Below, one piece after another: positions 32,800 to 40,381 of a stretch of DNA of 64,000 bases. The stretch covers positions 618,510 to 682,509 of the forward strand of contig NZ_VMKN01000002.1 of NCBI RefSeq assembly GCF_007483685.1, read 5' to 3'. The position numbers and the translations under genes were made by a program. The notes beneath the pieces are model-generated. The model was given only the letters and a program-made list of their open reading frames with translations, made no database searches and was not told the origin of the DNA. This DNA comes from Litoribacter populi (GTDB lineage: Bacteria; Bacteroidota; Bacteroidia; Cytophagales; Cyclobacteriaceae). Position 1 is the first letter of the stretch; the number at the start of each line of letters is the position of its first letter.

Positions 32800-33062
32800 G
32801 GGGTACTAAGTACTAGGTACTATGTACTAAGAAATTCTAGACCAGATGTTAATCTTAGCCATTCAGAACCATGGCGGCCATTTTTACTTCGTGCGACTTC
32901 TTTTGAACTTGGCGCGACCCTGTCTGCCGCCAGGCAGGTTTGTGACCATTTTTTTTAATCTCTTTTTCTTCGTGCCCATTTTTTCCTTCGCGCCCTTTGT
33001 GCCCCTTTTCCCTTCGTGCTACTTAGTGACCCATTGTGTAACTTTATTTTACTTTGTGCCCT
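32800..33062. repeat. Dispersed repeats left of the IS110-family element
   Basis: 32803-32835 holds GGTACTAAGTACTAGGTACT then ATGTACTAAGAAATTCTAG, a near copy of 31491-31520. 32880-33062 is built of TTCGTGCGACTTCTTTTG, CTTCGTGCCC and ACTTTGTGCCC words, the same kind as at 31540-31990. Confidence 0.75.
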
Positions 33063-33091
33063 CCTATGTTGAAAATCAAGGAATAAGCTAT

Positions 33092-33472
33092 TTTTTTGCA
33101 TACTTTTCCTGTATTTATCTTTTTCCTCTTAAATGCGGTTCTCAGTTCTGGACGGGTTCCTGTCAAGGCCGGCGCCCCAGCGCCGTTCATTTCAGCCTTT
33201 ACAGGAATTCGGGAAGAACTATCTTTGTATTTAGGGGGAAAAGATAAATCCCGTATTCCTCATATACATATAATTTGACCTTTTGTAACCTCTTCAATTA
33301 ATCTCCTATCAGCAGTCCGTTTCGGCCGCAATGTATTTTTCATTTTAAAGAGGAAGGGGACGTAACCTTTGTGTAACGGTCCTCCCTTACGGGTGCCGCA
33401 GGCACACACTACCGTTTATTCCCCGTCCAATTTTCCAAGATTACTCGGTCATTATTGGTTTTTTAAAATTCC
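33092..33472 (-). ncRNA. Candidate bridge RNA (seekRNA) region of the IS110-family element
   Basis: 381 nt between the transposase stop and the left inverted repeat. Two strong folds are visible. One is at 33156-33206, where TTCCTGT pairs with ACAGGAA, CAAGGC with GCCTTT apart from one base, and inner GGCGC with GCGCC. The other is at 33376-33415, AACGGT with ACCGTT enclosing a small GTGCC/GGCAC hairpin. ACCTTTGTG at 33365-33373 is identical to 34642-34650, the DNA across the right junction. IS110-family transposases are known to use an element-encoded RNA with loops that pair with target and donor DNA; in IS1111 members it lies downstream of the transposase gene. RNA ends are unknown. Confidence 0.5.
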
Positions 33473-34558
33473 TTAACCCGTTACACCGGTCACATACTCT
33501 GTCTTATGGCGGAGCATGTGGCGGATTCTGTTGAGCAGGCTTTTGGCGATCCTGATGATTGCCTTGTTTTTATTCATCCTTTTGCTCAGTTCGTTAAACT
33601 TTGCCATCAGGGCAGGATCCTTTCTTACGGCTACCCAAGAGGCCTCAATGAGCAAGATCTTAATTTTCTTCCTGCCTCTTCTGGTTATCTTGCCGGTGGC
33701 AGTTTTTTCACCGGAACTCCTGGTGTTCGGCACAATACCGATATAATGGCAAAGCTCATCCAGTGTTTTGAACCGCTCTATATCGCCCAGCTGGGTCAGC
33801 AGGTTCATAGCCGTAACCAGCCCCACACCGGGTATGGTTATTAATCTATCGCAATTATCCCGATACCTGTCACTTTCGGCAAGTTCGCGTATCTGACGGG
33901 TTATATTCAGAATATTTTTTTTCAGCGCCATGCCGCTCTCCACCAAGGCGGCTATAGTCTGCCTAATACTCGGATGTAGTTCTTCAAGCCCCAGAACCCA
34001 TTCCATATAAACCTTTGACCATGACCTAGTCTGCACTGCCGAAAAGCGGGCAGGGATCTCTACCCCAAACTGCATGAGGATAGATTTTACCCTGCTTTTG
34101 TTCCGGGTCATATCCTTGACAAGAGTATCCCGGACCCGACACAGCGTACGGTCAGCCTCTAGAATGGTATCTGGGACATGGATGCCCTCAAGCTCACCGC
34201 CACGGAGCATTCTGGCCAGCTTCCTGGCATCGACCGAATCGTTTTTCTGAAGCCTTTCTTTTTGGCTCGTCGGCACATCGGCCGCATTGAGGACCATACA
34301 TTCAATACCAAGTTCGTTGAGCCTCCTACAGGTGCCGAATCCGCTGAAACCCGCTTCATAAACAGCTTTGTATGTCCCTCCCGGAAAGCTCGCATTCATG
34401 TAATCGGCCAACTGGTCGGGATTTCTGTCCCTGCTCATGGTCTTGTGTTCATAAAGCTCCCCGAAGATGGAGACCAGCCAGTTTCTTAAGTGGTCATCGA
34501 TTCCGATATAGAAGCATTGTCCTTCAAAGGATTTCTGGTTAACTTTAGTGCGTGGCAT
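33473..34558 (-). CDS. IS110-family transposase (DEDD recombinase)
   Basis: 361 aa. The N-terminal RuvC-like domain has Asp in FYIGIDDHLRNWLVS, Glu in YKAVYEAGFSGFG and the Asp pair region KNDSVDARKLARMLRGG, giving the DEDD set. A helical linker follows (about residues 140-230). The C-terminal Tnp_20 domain has ITIPGVGLVTAMNLLTQLGD, GIVPNTRSSGEKTATGKITR and RGRKKIKILLIEASWVA. Length and motifs are intact. Such enzymes act together with an element-encoded guide RNA. Confidence 0.95.
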   Translation of the reverse strand: MPRTKVNQKSFEGQCFYIGIDDHLRNWLVSIFGELYEHKTMSRDRNPDQLADYMNASFPGGTYKAVYEAGFSGFGTCRRLNELGIECMVLNAADVPTSQKERLQKNDSVDARKLARMLRGGELEGIHVPDTILEADRTLCRVRDTLVKDMTRNKSRVKSILMQFGVEIPARFSAVQTRSWSKVYMEWVLGLEELHPSIRQTIAALVESGMALKKNILNITRQIRELAESDRYRDNCDRLITIPGVGLVTAMNLLTQLGDIERFKTLDELCHYIGIVPNTRSSGEKTATGKITRRGRKKIKILLIEASWVAVRKDPALMAKFNELSKRMNKNKAIIRIAKSLLNRIRHMLRHKTEYVTGVTG

Positions 34559-34661
34559 AAGCTATGTTCTTTTAAAGTGATAAGTAGGATTATACCTTTA
34601 ATTTAAGAATTTTAGCTTATGCTTTACTTTTCAAACATAATACCTTTGTGACCATTTTTAC

Positions 34662-35120
34662 TCACGGCGCAAAATCAGTGGATTTGGCGAAAGGGTACTG
34701 TACTACCTCGCCTGCTTTCATTGCTCTAATTACTAGATAAACCAGTAAACCAACTGGTCCTAACATAAAGGTCAGGAAAAGGCAAGGTAAAAGAAGCCAG
34801 CGGTTAATCTTTCGGTAAAGAGAATCCTTGGCCACCCACATCCCGACAAAAAGATCAAAGGCCAGATAATGCACCCAGCCCCCAAGCAGGGCATGATCAT
34901 CTTGAAAGAGCATCCGGACTTCGCGAAGGCTATTGAACCCGCCTTCCGCACCACCGGTGAAACCTACACTTATATAATAAAGATATACTATCGCCAAAAA
35001 CACGATCACCCCTGAAAACAACGTCGGGTACACCCAATGGGTATGGTAAAAAGCAAAAAGCAACACCCAACTCAGCAGCGCCACGGTGTTGACAATGGTA
35101 AAAATAACTTCAAGCTCCAT
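34662..35120 (-). CDS. ABA4-like (DUF4281) membrane protein
   Basis: 152 aa with four membrane segments: residues 6-26 (IFTIVNTVALLSWVLLFAF), 32-52, 83-102 and 110-132. The blocks LGGWVHYLAFDLFVGMWV, FLTFMLGPVGLLVYLVIRA and the loop LFQDDHALLGG are typical of the ABA4-like family. In plants a member is needed for neoxanthin formation; in bacteria the function is unsettled, with some link to carotenoid or lipid metabolism. It lies just beyond the right end of the IS110-family element, which separates it from the membrane gene at 31994-32785. Confidence 0.8.
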   Translation of the reverse strand: MELEVIFTIVNTVALLSWVLLFAFYHTHWVYPTLFSGVIVFLAIVYLYYISVGFTGGAEGGFNSLREVRMLFQDDHALLGGWVHYLAFDLFVGMWVAKDSLYRKINRWLLLPCLFLTFMLGPVGLLVYLVIRAMKAGEVVQYPFAKSTDFAP

Positions 35121-35154
35121 ATGTATCTGAATTTTAGATAAATATAGCTATTTA

Positions 35155-35307
35155 TTGTACCAAGTACAAGGTGCAAAGTACCAAGTACTTGGCAGCAATA
35201 ACCGCTTTTTATAAAACTTTAGCGGTTGTTTCTTTTTTGAGCCATGATATTACCGCTGCGAAATAACTGGCCCTATCTCGCAGCGAAGAAGTACTTGGTA
35301 CCTGGTA
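35155..35307. repeat. Composite palindromic repeat element (GTACCAAGTACTTGG ends)
   Basis: Left part: GTACCAAGTACAAGG and AGTACCAAGTACTTGG (to about 35193). Right part: GAAGTACTTGGTACC and TGGTACT (35288-35308), an inverted copy. Between them are two hairpins: AACCGCT/AGCGGTT (about 35200-35230) and CGCTGCGA/TCGCAGCG (about 35253-35286). The layout, inverted ends around nested stems in about 150 bp, resembles a REP/BIME-type unit. It lies downstream of no gene end and abuts the stop of the methyltransferase at 35308. Confidence 0.65.
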
Positions 35308-36495
35308 CTATTTTTTCTTAAGCTTAGCTATATAAAACCCGTCAAATCCACTTTCATGGGCGAGGACTTTTTCGTCGCTGATCAATTCAAAGCCTTGACC
35401 TTTCTCGCTGTTGAGGAATTTTTCGACTTGTTGTTGATTTTCGGTTGGTAGAATGCTACAAGTGGCATAAACCATCATCCCGCCAGGCTTTAGCATGCCG
35501 GAGTAGTCTTGTATGATTTCTTGCTGCACTTCTTGTACTTTAGCCACGGATTCAGGGGAAAGCTTCCACTTGGTATCCGGATTTCTCTTCAGTACTCCAA
35601 GACCTGAGCATGGCACATCGAGAAGCAAGCGATCAGCTGACTCTGCAAGCCTCTTTATCGTCTTGTTACTTTCAATCACTCGTGGTTCTATGATGCTCAC
35701 ACCAGCTCGTCTGGCTCTGAGTTTAGTGTTTTTCAATTTCCACTCTTCGATATCCATAGAAAGAATCCTACCCTTATTTTCCATCAGAGCAGCCAAATGA
35801 AGGGATTTTCCTCCGGCACCGGCACATGCATCGATTACACGCATACCTGGCTCGACTTCAAGAGCAGATGCCACTAGTTGAGATGAGGCGTCCTGAACCT
35901 CAAAAAGACCCTCTTTGAAAGCTGGGTGTCTAAAAATATTCTGTCTTTTGGCCAAAACCAAGGCATCACGGTACCCTTTTGGTGCGTAAGTTTCCACACC
36001 GTCCTCGCCAAGTCGGTTCATCAGATCCTCTTTGGTAGTCTTAAGTGAATTGGCACGTAGGACAACTTGGGCTTGTTGGTTGAGGGTATCGAGTTCCTCA
36101 TCCCATTTCTCGCCAAGAAGTTCCTCACCCATATCATCCATCCAATCAGGAATAGACTGCAGGATAGCGCGCTCTTTGATACTATCATAGTTACGCTTTA
36201 TGCGTTGGGGATCCATTCCTTCAAATTCCCTCCAAGCCGGCAACGTGTTGCCCTGCATAAGCCAGTAAGTGGCAAAAAGGTGAAAAATATCATCAGAAGG
36301 ACTCACCTCATTGATCAACCTCCACCAACGGACCATCTCATAAACCGTTTCGGCGATAAAGCCTCGATCCCTAGCTCCCCATTTGGGGTTGGACTTCAGG
36401 GTCTTTTCTATTACTTTATCTGCATATTTATTGTTAAAGAAGATCTCATCTAGGGCATTTACCACACCGTAAACCGTGTTGGAGTGAAGTTTCAT
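35308..36495 (-). CDS. RsmB/NOP-family RNA cytosine-5 methyltransferase
   Basis: 395 aa. The N-terminal helical part (about 1-150) resembles the NusB-like region of RsmB. The Rossmann methyltransferase core has SAM-binding DACAGAGGKSLHLAALMEN near residue 225, the first catalytic-site motif LLLDVPCSGLGVLKRNPDTK near 295, and the second, VYATCSILPTENQ, near 350. The two cysteines in PCSG and TCS are those used for attack on and release from C5 of cytosine. It probably modifies rRNA, but whether it acts on C967 of 16S rRNA like RsmB is not shown by sequence. Confidence 0.9.
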   Translation of the reverse strand: MKLHSNTVYGVVNALDEIFFNNKYADKVIEKTLKSNPKWGARDRGFIAETVYEMVRWWRLINEVSPSDDIFHLFATYWLMQGNTLPAWREFEGMDPQRIKRNYDSIKERAILQSIPDWMDDMGEELLGEKWDEELDTLNQQAQVVLRANSLKTTKEDLMNRLGEDGVETYAPKGYRDALVLAKRQNIFRHPAFKEGLFEVQDASSQLVASALEVEPGMRVIDACAGAGGKSLHLAALMENKGRILSMDIEEWKLKNTKLRARRAGVSIIEPRVIESNKTIKRLAESADRLLLDVPCSGLGVLKRNPDTKWKLSPESVAKVQEVQQEIIQDYSGMLKPGGMMVYATCSILPTENQQQVEKFLNSEKGQGFELISDEKVLAHESGFDGFYIAKLKKK

Positions 36496-36630
36496 AAGTA
36501 TTTTCGAATTTTAGACCACAAAGATAATCATTTCATGTGGGCTTATAGTTCAATTTGAAAGGATAAGAAACCCTTCGGGTATATTTCTTGCTTCAAGGTA
36601 TGGTTTAAAAGAAAAGGTTATTTTTGTGAT

Positions 36631-36915
36631 ATGGGAGAGAAAAGATGTCCACACTGCGGTAAATGGTCCGATTGGAACCAAAAGCTGGAAGATCCTTGCG
36701 ATCATTGCGGGAAGCCACTCGGGGGGGAAGACTTGGAACACAGAAATCGGGACCGTCAAAAGGCACAAGAAAGGGCTGAAAGTTGGATCTTTTACATCCG
36801 TGAGGACGACAGCGACTTTGTGAAGTTCTGGAAAACAGTCGGCAATACCTTTTATATCATCTATATGTCCATTCTATCCTTCTTTGCCTGGCTGATTGCC
36901 GCCTTACCTGGATAA
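36631..36915 (+). CDS. Small protein with zinc-ribbon-like N-terminus and C-terminal membrane helix
   Basis: 94 aa. Residues 6-27 contain CPHCGKWSDW and CDHCGKPLGG, two Cys-x2-Cys knuckles typical of a zinc ribbon. A charged stretch (EDLEHRNRDRQKAQERAES) follows, then a C-terminal membrane segment (GNTFYIIYMSILSFFAWLIA). The last base of its stop is the first base of the next start (TAATG), so the two genes are coupled. Function unknown. Confidence 0.7.
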   Translation: MGEKRCPHCGKWSDWNQKLEDPCDHCGKPLGGEDLEHRNRDRQKAQERAESWIFYIREDDSDFVKFWKTVGNTFYIIYMSILSFFAWLIAALPG

Positions 36916-37277
36916 TGAGTGTATTCAAAAATCCGTTTTTCATTGTTTCCTGCATCCTTTTTTGGATCAATCAGTATTTGGAAAAAGTTGAGGGAATTTT
37001 TATCCCTTACATCCACGAGTACCTTGATGATCTGCTGGCCATGCCGGTGGTGCTTGGTCTGACATTGCAGATTTTCCGCTGGTTCCATTCCCAAGGCAAT
37101 GCCTTTGTTTTTACCATACCGCAGATTGCCATTGCCGTCATCTATTTTAGCTTGATTTTCGAGGTTATCCTGCCCATGAGGTCAGATGTCTATACCCGCG
37201 ATTGGTGGGACATTTTATTTTACGCGGTTGGCGCGGCGGGATTTTATTTTTTGATAAATAGAAAAAAAAAACATTAA
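36915..37277 (+). CDS. Small membrane protein, unknown, coupled to zinc-ribbon protein
   Basis: 120 aa with three to four hydrophobic segments: residues about 8-22 (FIVSCILFWINQYL), 40-56 (AMPVVLGLTLQIFRWF), 66-88 (VFTIPQIAIAVIYFSLIFEV) and 98-115. The end is NRKKKH. It is coupled to the gene before it by a one-base overlap. It resembles widespread small Bacteroidota membrane proteins without an assigned role. Confidence 0.65.
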   Translation: MSVFKNPFFIVSCILFWINQYLEKVEGIFIPYIHEYLDDLLAMPVVLGLTLQIFRWFHSQGNAFVFTIPQIAIAVIYFSLIFEVILPMRSDVYTRDWWDILFYAVGAAGFYFLINRKKKH

Positions 37278-37317
37278 AACTTTGTTCCCTAATGTGGAAC
37301 TTTTTATGTTACACCAT

Positions 37318-37680
37318 ATGACATCTATAAAGTCGGTATAAGACGAAAAAAGCTATAAGGAAGCTTTAGACAGACTGTCAGAAATTTTTCATGCACAGGT
37401 TGGTGACGAAGCAGATGTTCTTGCTGTATTGATCGAGGATTATGAAAACAAGCATTTCCCCATTGAAGCTCCTGACCCAATTGATGCTATAAAAATCAGG
37501 ATGGAGGATCTTGAGCTACAACAAAAGGATCTAATCCCTATCCTAGGCCAAAAAAGCAGAGTTTCAGAAGTGCTTAACCGTAAAAGAAAGCTTAATTTGG
37601 ATATGGTTAGAAAACTTTCCCAAGCTTTGAATATACCCCTGGAAACGCTTGCTCAAGACTATAGCCTAGACCCCACATAA
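37318..37680 (+). pseudogene. HigA-type antitoxin with in-frame stop at codon 8
   Basis: The ATG at 37318 starts a frame MTSIKSV that meets TAA at 37339-37341 and then continues DEKSYKEALDRLSEIFHAQV, GDEADVLAVLIEDYENKHFP, IEAPDPIDAIKIRMEDL and a helix-turn-helix (QKDLIPILGQKSRVSEVLNR). The parts before and after the stop together match the usual HigA-like beginning (I-K-P-I-x-x-E-x-x-Y-x-x-A-L), so the stop breaks a normal 120-aa antitoxin. The piece still open from the TTG at 37429 (83 aa) keeps the DNA-binding domain and could be made by internal initiation. No HigB-type toxin lies upstream, where it would be expected, so this is an orphan. Confidence 0.7.
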
Positions 37681-37785
37681 GCTTTCCTAGGATATTCCAC
37701 CAAAACAAAAAAACGACACCTTAAATTTCCAGCTTTCAAAAACTCTCGGGATTGAGTAATTTTAACCCAACATAAATTACATCCT

Positions 37786-38625
37786 GTGCCATCCTCCAGA
37801 GAACTCTTCCTTGAATCGGTAACCGAACTTTCCTCCATCTACCCTAAACAAGAGGCCGAAAGCCTTGTTTTCTGGCTTTTTGAACACTTTTTCAATTTCA
37901 GGAGAATGGAAGTCCTGCAGGATAAGTCCATAAAAGATGATCCTGCTTCCTATTTGGAGGCCTTGCAAAAAGTAAAACAGGAAGTCCCCATCCAGTACAT
38001 TCTCGGAAAGGCTCCATTTTACGGGCGGGAATTCAAGGTTAGCCCCGATGTGTTGATCCCTCGGAACGAAACTGAGGAACTGGTTCACCTCATCTTAAAG
38101 GAAAACCGCATCCCTGCACCAAAGATTCTGGATATCGGCACCGGATCCGGCTGCATACCCATCACCCTGGCTTTGGAAATTAAAGAAGCCAAAGTTTATG
38201 GACTTGATGTTAGCCATGAAGCGTTGAAAATAGCTATGGAAAATGCGCTGCTGCTGGAAGCAACGGTGGATTTCCACCAAGCGGATATTTTATCAGCTGA
38301 CATCCCCTATCCAGATCTTGACATCTTGGTGAGTAACCCGCCCTATGTACGGGAACTCGAAAAGGCCCAAATGCATAAAAACGTACTGGACCACGAACCC
38401 CATTTGGCCTTGTTTGTCAGCAATCAAGATCCCTTGATTTTTTACAGAACTATCGCTGAGAAAGGCTTAAAAGCCCTCAAGTCAGAGGGGAAGCTTTATT
38501 TTGAAATAAATGAGGCCTTTGGCCAGGAGACCAAGGGAATGATGGAAGGACTGGGTTATCAAAAGGTAAACATTTACAAAGACCTAAACGGTAAAGACAG
38601 AATTGTCTATGGGTTTACGCCCTGA
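37786..38625 (+). CDS. prmC: Peptide chain release factor N5-glutamine methyltransferase
   Basis: 279 aa with a GTG start at 37786. It methylates the Gln of the GGQ motif of release factors RF1 and RF2. The N-terminal helical domain (about 1-85) is followed by QYILGKAPFYGREFKVSPDV and LIPRNETEELV, SAM-binding KILDIGTGSGCIPITLALEI, and the catalytic motif LVSNPPYVRELEK near residue 185. The C-terminal part is KAYFEIN-like (GKLYFEINEAFGQET). Its last 19 bp overlap the convergent gene at 38607. Confidence 0.95.
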   Translation: MPSSRELFLESVTELSSIYPKQEAESLVFWLFEHFFNFRRMEVLQDKSIKDDPASYLEALQKVKQEVPIQYILGKAPFYGREFKVSPDVLIPRNETEELVHLILKENRIPAPKILDIGTGSGCIPITLALEIKEAKVYGLDVSHEALKIAMENALLLEATVDFHQADILSADIPYPDLDILVSNPPYVRELEKAQMHKNVLDHEPHLALFVSNQDPLIFYRTIAEKGLKALKSEGKLYFEINEAFGQETKGMMEGLGYQKVNIYKDLNGKDRIVYGFTP

Positions 38626-39227
38626 AGCTCCCCAACCCAAAACAACTCTTTTGCCTTAAACTCAACCATGCCTTCTTCTATCTCAACAAAAGTGGCGTGC
38701 TTGATCTGAATCAACTCACTACCTTCAGCACTCACTATTTCTACAAATGAATCCTCTGAAGCATGTATTTGAAGGGAACCGTCTGAAAAGTATTTCTTAA
38801 GCTTGCCATTCTTAACAGGGAAGTAGCGCATTGGCCCATCCCAAACTACCAGATTCAGATAATCCATTTTAGGAGTTAGATCAAATACTTTTTGATGGTC
38901 AAACCCAATAATATTCACAGCTGAATGTTTAGAGGCAAGCAGGTATTGAAGTCCTTCATCCAGATACTCTTTATTGCTAACTGTCATGAATCTTACCGGA
39001 TACTGCTCTTCAAGCAAATTCAGGTTTTCACGCTGAAAAGTCTCGGAAGCAAGAATGACATCAACTTTGATGCCCCAGGAAATAACCTTATCTATAGTTT
39101 TATCAGTTACCAGCACGGTGGGCACCCACTCCAATAGCGGGGCAACCGTCTCGAAGGTTAAACCCTCAAGGTTTAATATGATTAAGGCGGGCTCTTGGTT
39201 TTCTTTTACAAAATGATGGGAGGACAT
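38607..39227 (-). CDS. Thiamine pyrophosphokinase-like protein
   Basis: 206 aa. The beginning SSHHFVKENQEPALIILNLE and the sequence of strands (TVLVTDKTIDKVISWGIKVD, VILASETFQREN) resemble Cytophagales proteins that I recall being annotated as thiamine pyrophosphokinase. The C-terminal third (FSDGSLQIHASEDSFVEIVS, FVEIEEGMVEFKAKELFWVG) is a beta-rich domain. The G-D-x-D-S motif of true thiamine pyrophosphokinases, needed for catalysis, is not present (ILASETF takes its place), so activity is doubtful. It converges with and overlaps prmC by 19 bp. Confidence 0.5.
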   Translation of the reverse strand: MSSHHFVKENQEPALIILNLEGLTFETVAPLLEWVPTVLVTDKTIDKVISWGIKVDVILASETFQRENLNLLEEQYPVRFMTVSNKEYLDEGLQYLLASKHSAVNIIGFDHQKVFDLTPKMDYLNLVVWDGPMRYFPVKNGKLKKYFSDGSLQIHASEDSFVEIVSAEGSELIQIKHATFVEIEEGMVEFKAKELFWVGELQGVNP

Positions 39228-39236
39228 GTTTTTATA

Positions 39237-39300
39237 AAGTTGGAAGACGGGAGACAGGAGACGGAAAGACTGGGAGACCGAAAACCGGAGATGGAAAGGG
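39237..39300. repeat. Purine-rich repeat (GGAGACNGGAGACGG words)
   Basis: Imperfect iterations of GGAGAC and GGGAGACCGAAAACC between the start of one minus-strand gene and the stop of the next. Similar in kind to GAAGACCGAAGACC at 7472-7508. Confidence 0.6.
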
Positions 39301-39302
39301 CC

Positions 39303-40286
39303 TCAGGTCCAGGTTGATTTAAAGAACCTTTGTGCATTTTTATAGGCCAATTTTTCGAGTTGGTCTTTGTTCAGGTCATCTGAAAGGGTATCAAGCAGAG
39401 ACGGATATTTCGACGCATTCTCGACCAGGGGAAAATAAAACGGATGCCTGGTTTTGTCAGGAAAGTCTTTGGTGTAAAAGAAATCGGCACCAAAACAGAT
39501 GCAATCCTCGGCCCCTATACCGAAACCATGCTTGATATGGTCAAAGATTTTTTCCGGAACGGCATTGTCCAAAAAGGCTCTCAGGAAATTCACTCCTATT
39601 AATCCTTTTCGATGAATGATTTCTTTGGCAAATTCGTCACTAAGATTTCTCCTGTGATCCCAGATAGTACGGAAATTTGAATGGCTGGCAATCACGGGAA
39701 CATCCAACTCTTTTGTGGTAATATGTTCCAGTATGCCTTGGGCGAGCCAATCAGAAGTATGGGACAAGTCGATGGCAATTTTTTTCCCAGAAATATAATC
39801 CAGCAATCTGCGGCCATCATCCTTTAAGCCTACTTCGGTATAGTTTCCGCCACCAAACCTGTTTTCAGTATGATGGGTCAAAGAAATATAAGCCAATCTA
39901 CCTGTATTGGCGATAATATTATCTAGCTGGGTGTATATGGCCGTCCAATCGGCATGTTCATCACCCAGTCCGGCAGCATTTTCAATAGCGCAGACCACAC
40001 CGATTTTATCTTCATTTTCAAGGGATCCCATAAATTCCCGGTCGGCCAAACACACCTCATCCCTATGCATATTTAGCATGGCTTTGAACTTACCAACCTG
40101 CTTAGTCGCCAATTCCATGCTGCCGGGAGCCACATCCGTGTAAATGGCCAGGACCTGCATTTTCACATTACCTTCATTAAGAAAAGGAAGTCCGCAGGCA
40201 ATGTCGCGGCTCTGGGGATCGGCATCTGGTACTTTGGCTAGATAGGAAAGGAGGTCGCAATGGGTATCTATAATCGGGTAGCTCAT
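39303..40286 (-). CDS. Membrane dipeptidase (renal dipeptidase family, peptidase M19)
   Basis: 327 aa from the ATG at 40286; the longer frame upstream adds an unlikely N-terminus. It hydrolyses dipeptides using two zinc ions. Metal and active-site motifs are PIIDTHCDLLSYL (His-x-Asp), AIENAAGLGDEH (bridging Glu), ISLTHHTENRFGG, IDLSHTSDW and VIASHSNFR, and DCICFGADFFY near the end. No signal peptide is seen in the chosen frame, so a cytoplasmic place is likely. It is divergent from the kynurenine-pathway genes, 95 bp away, but no metabolic link is evident. Confidence 0.9.
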   Translation of the reverse strand: MSYPIIDTHCDLLSYLAKVPDADPQSRDIACGLPFLNEGNVKMQVLAIYTDVAPGSMELATKQVGKFKAMLNMHRDEVCLADREFMGSLENEDKIGVVCAIENAAGLGDEHADWTAIYTQLDNIIANTGRLAYISLTHHTENRFGGGNYTEVGLKDDGRRLLDYISGKKIAIDLSHTSDWLAQGILEHITTKELDVPVIASHSNFRTIWDHRRNLSDEFAKEIIHRKGLIGVNFLRAFLDNAVPEKIFDHIKHGFGIGAEDCICFGADFFYTKDFPDKTRHPFYFPLVENASKYPSLLDTLSDDLNKDQLEKLAYKNAQRFFKSTWT

Positions 40287-40381
40287 CGTCTGGATTTTAG
40301 TCTGATAACAAATTAAGGCAAAAACTGAGAGAATTTTTATACATTTAGTGTTTGATTTTAAAGCAAAAAAGAATCCAAACC

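Larger units (their letters stand above)
33063..34645 (-). mobile_element. IS110-family insertion sequence (IS1111-like layout)
   Basis: About 1.58 kb. Imperfect inverted repeats lie just inside the ends: left ATGTTGAAAATCAAGGAATA (from 33066), right, read inwards, ATGTTTGAAAAGTAAAGCAT (from 34638). Both share the continuation AAGCTA. CCT stands at both junctions (33063-33065 and 34643-34645), as expected for a conserved core at an IS110 insertion; no target duplication is seen. The single ORF encodes a DEDD transposase. About 400 bp downstream of it are non-coding and structured. Inverted repeats plus a downstream non-coding end fit the IS1111 branch. The element interrupts a CTTTGTG-type repeat. 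Confidence 0.8.
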
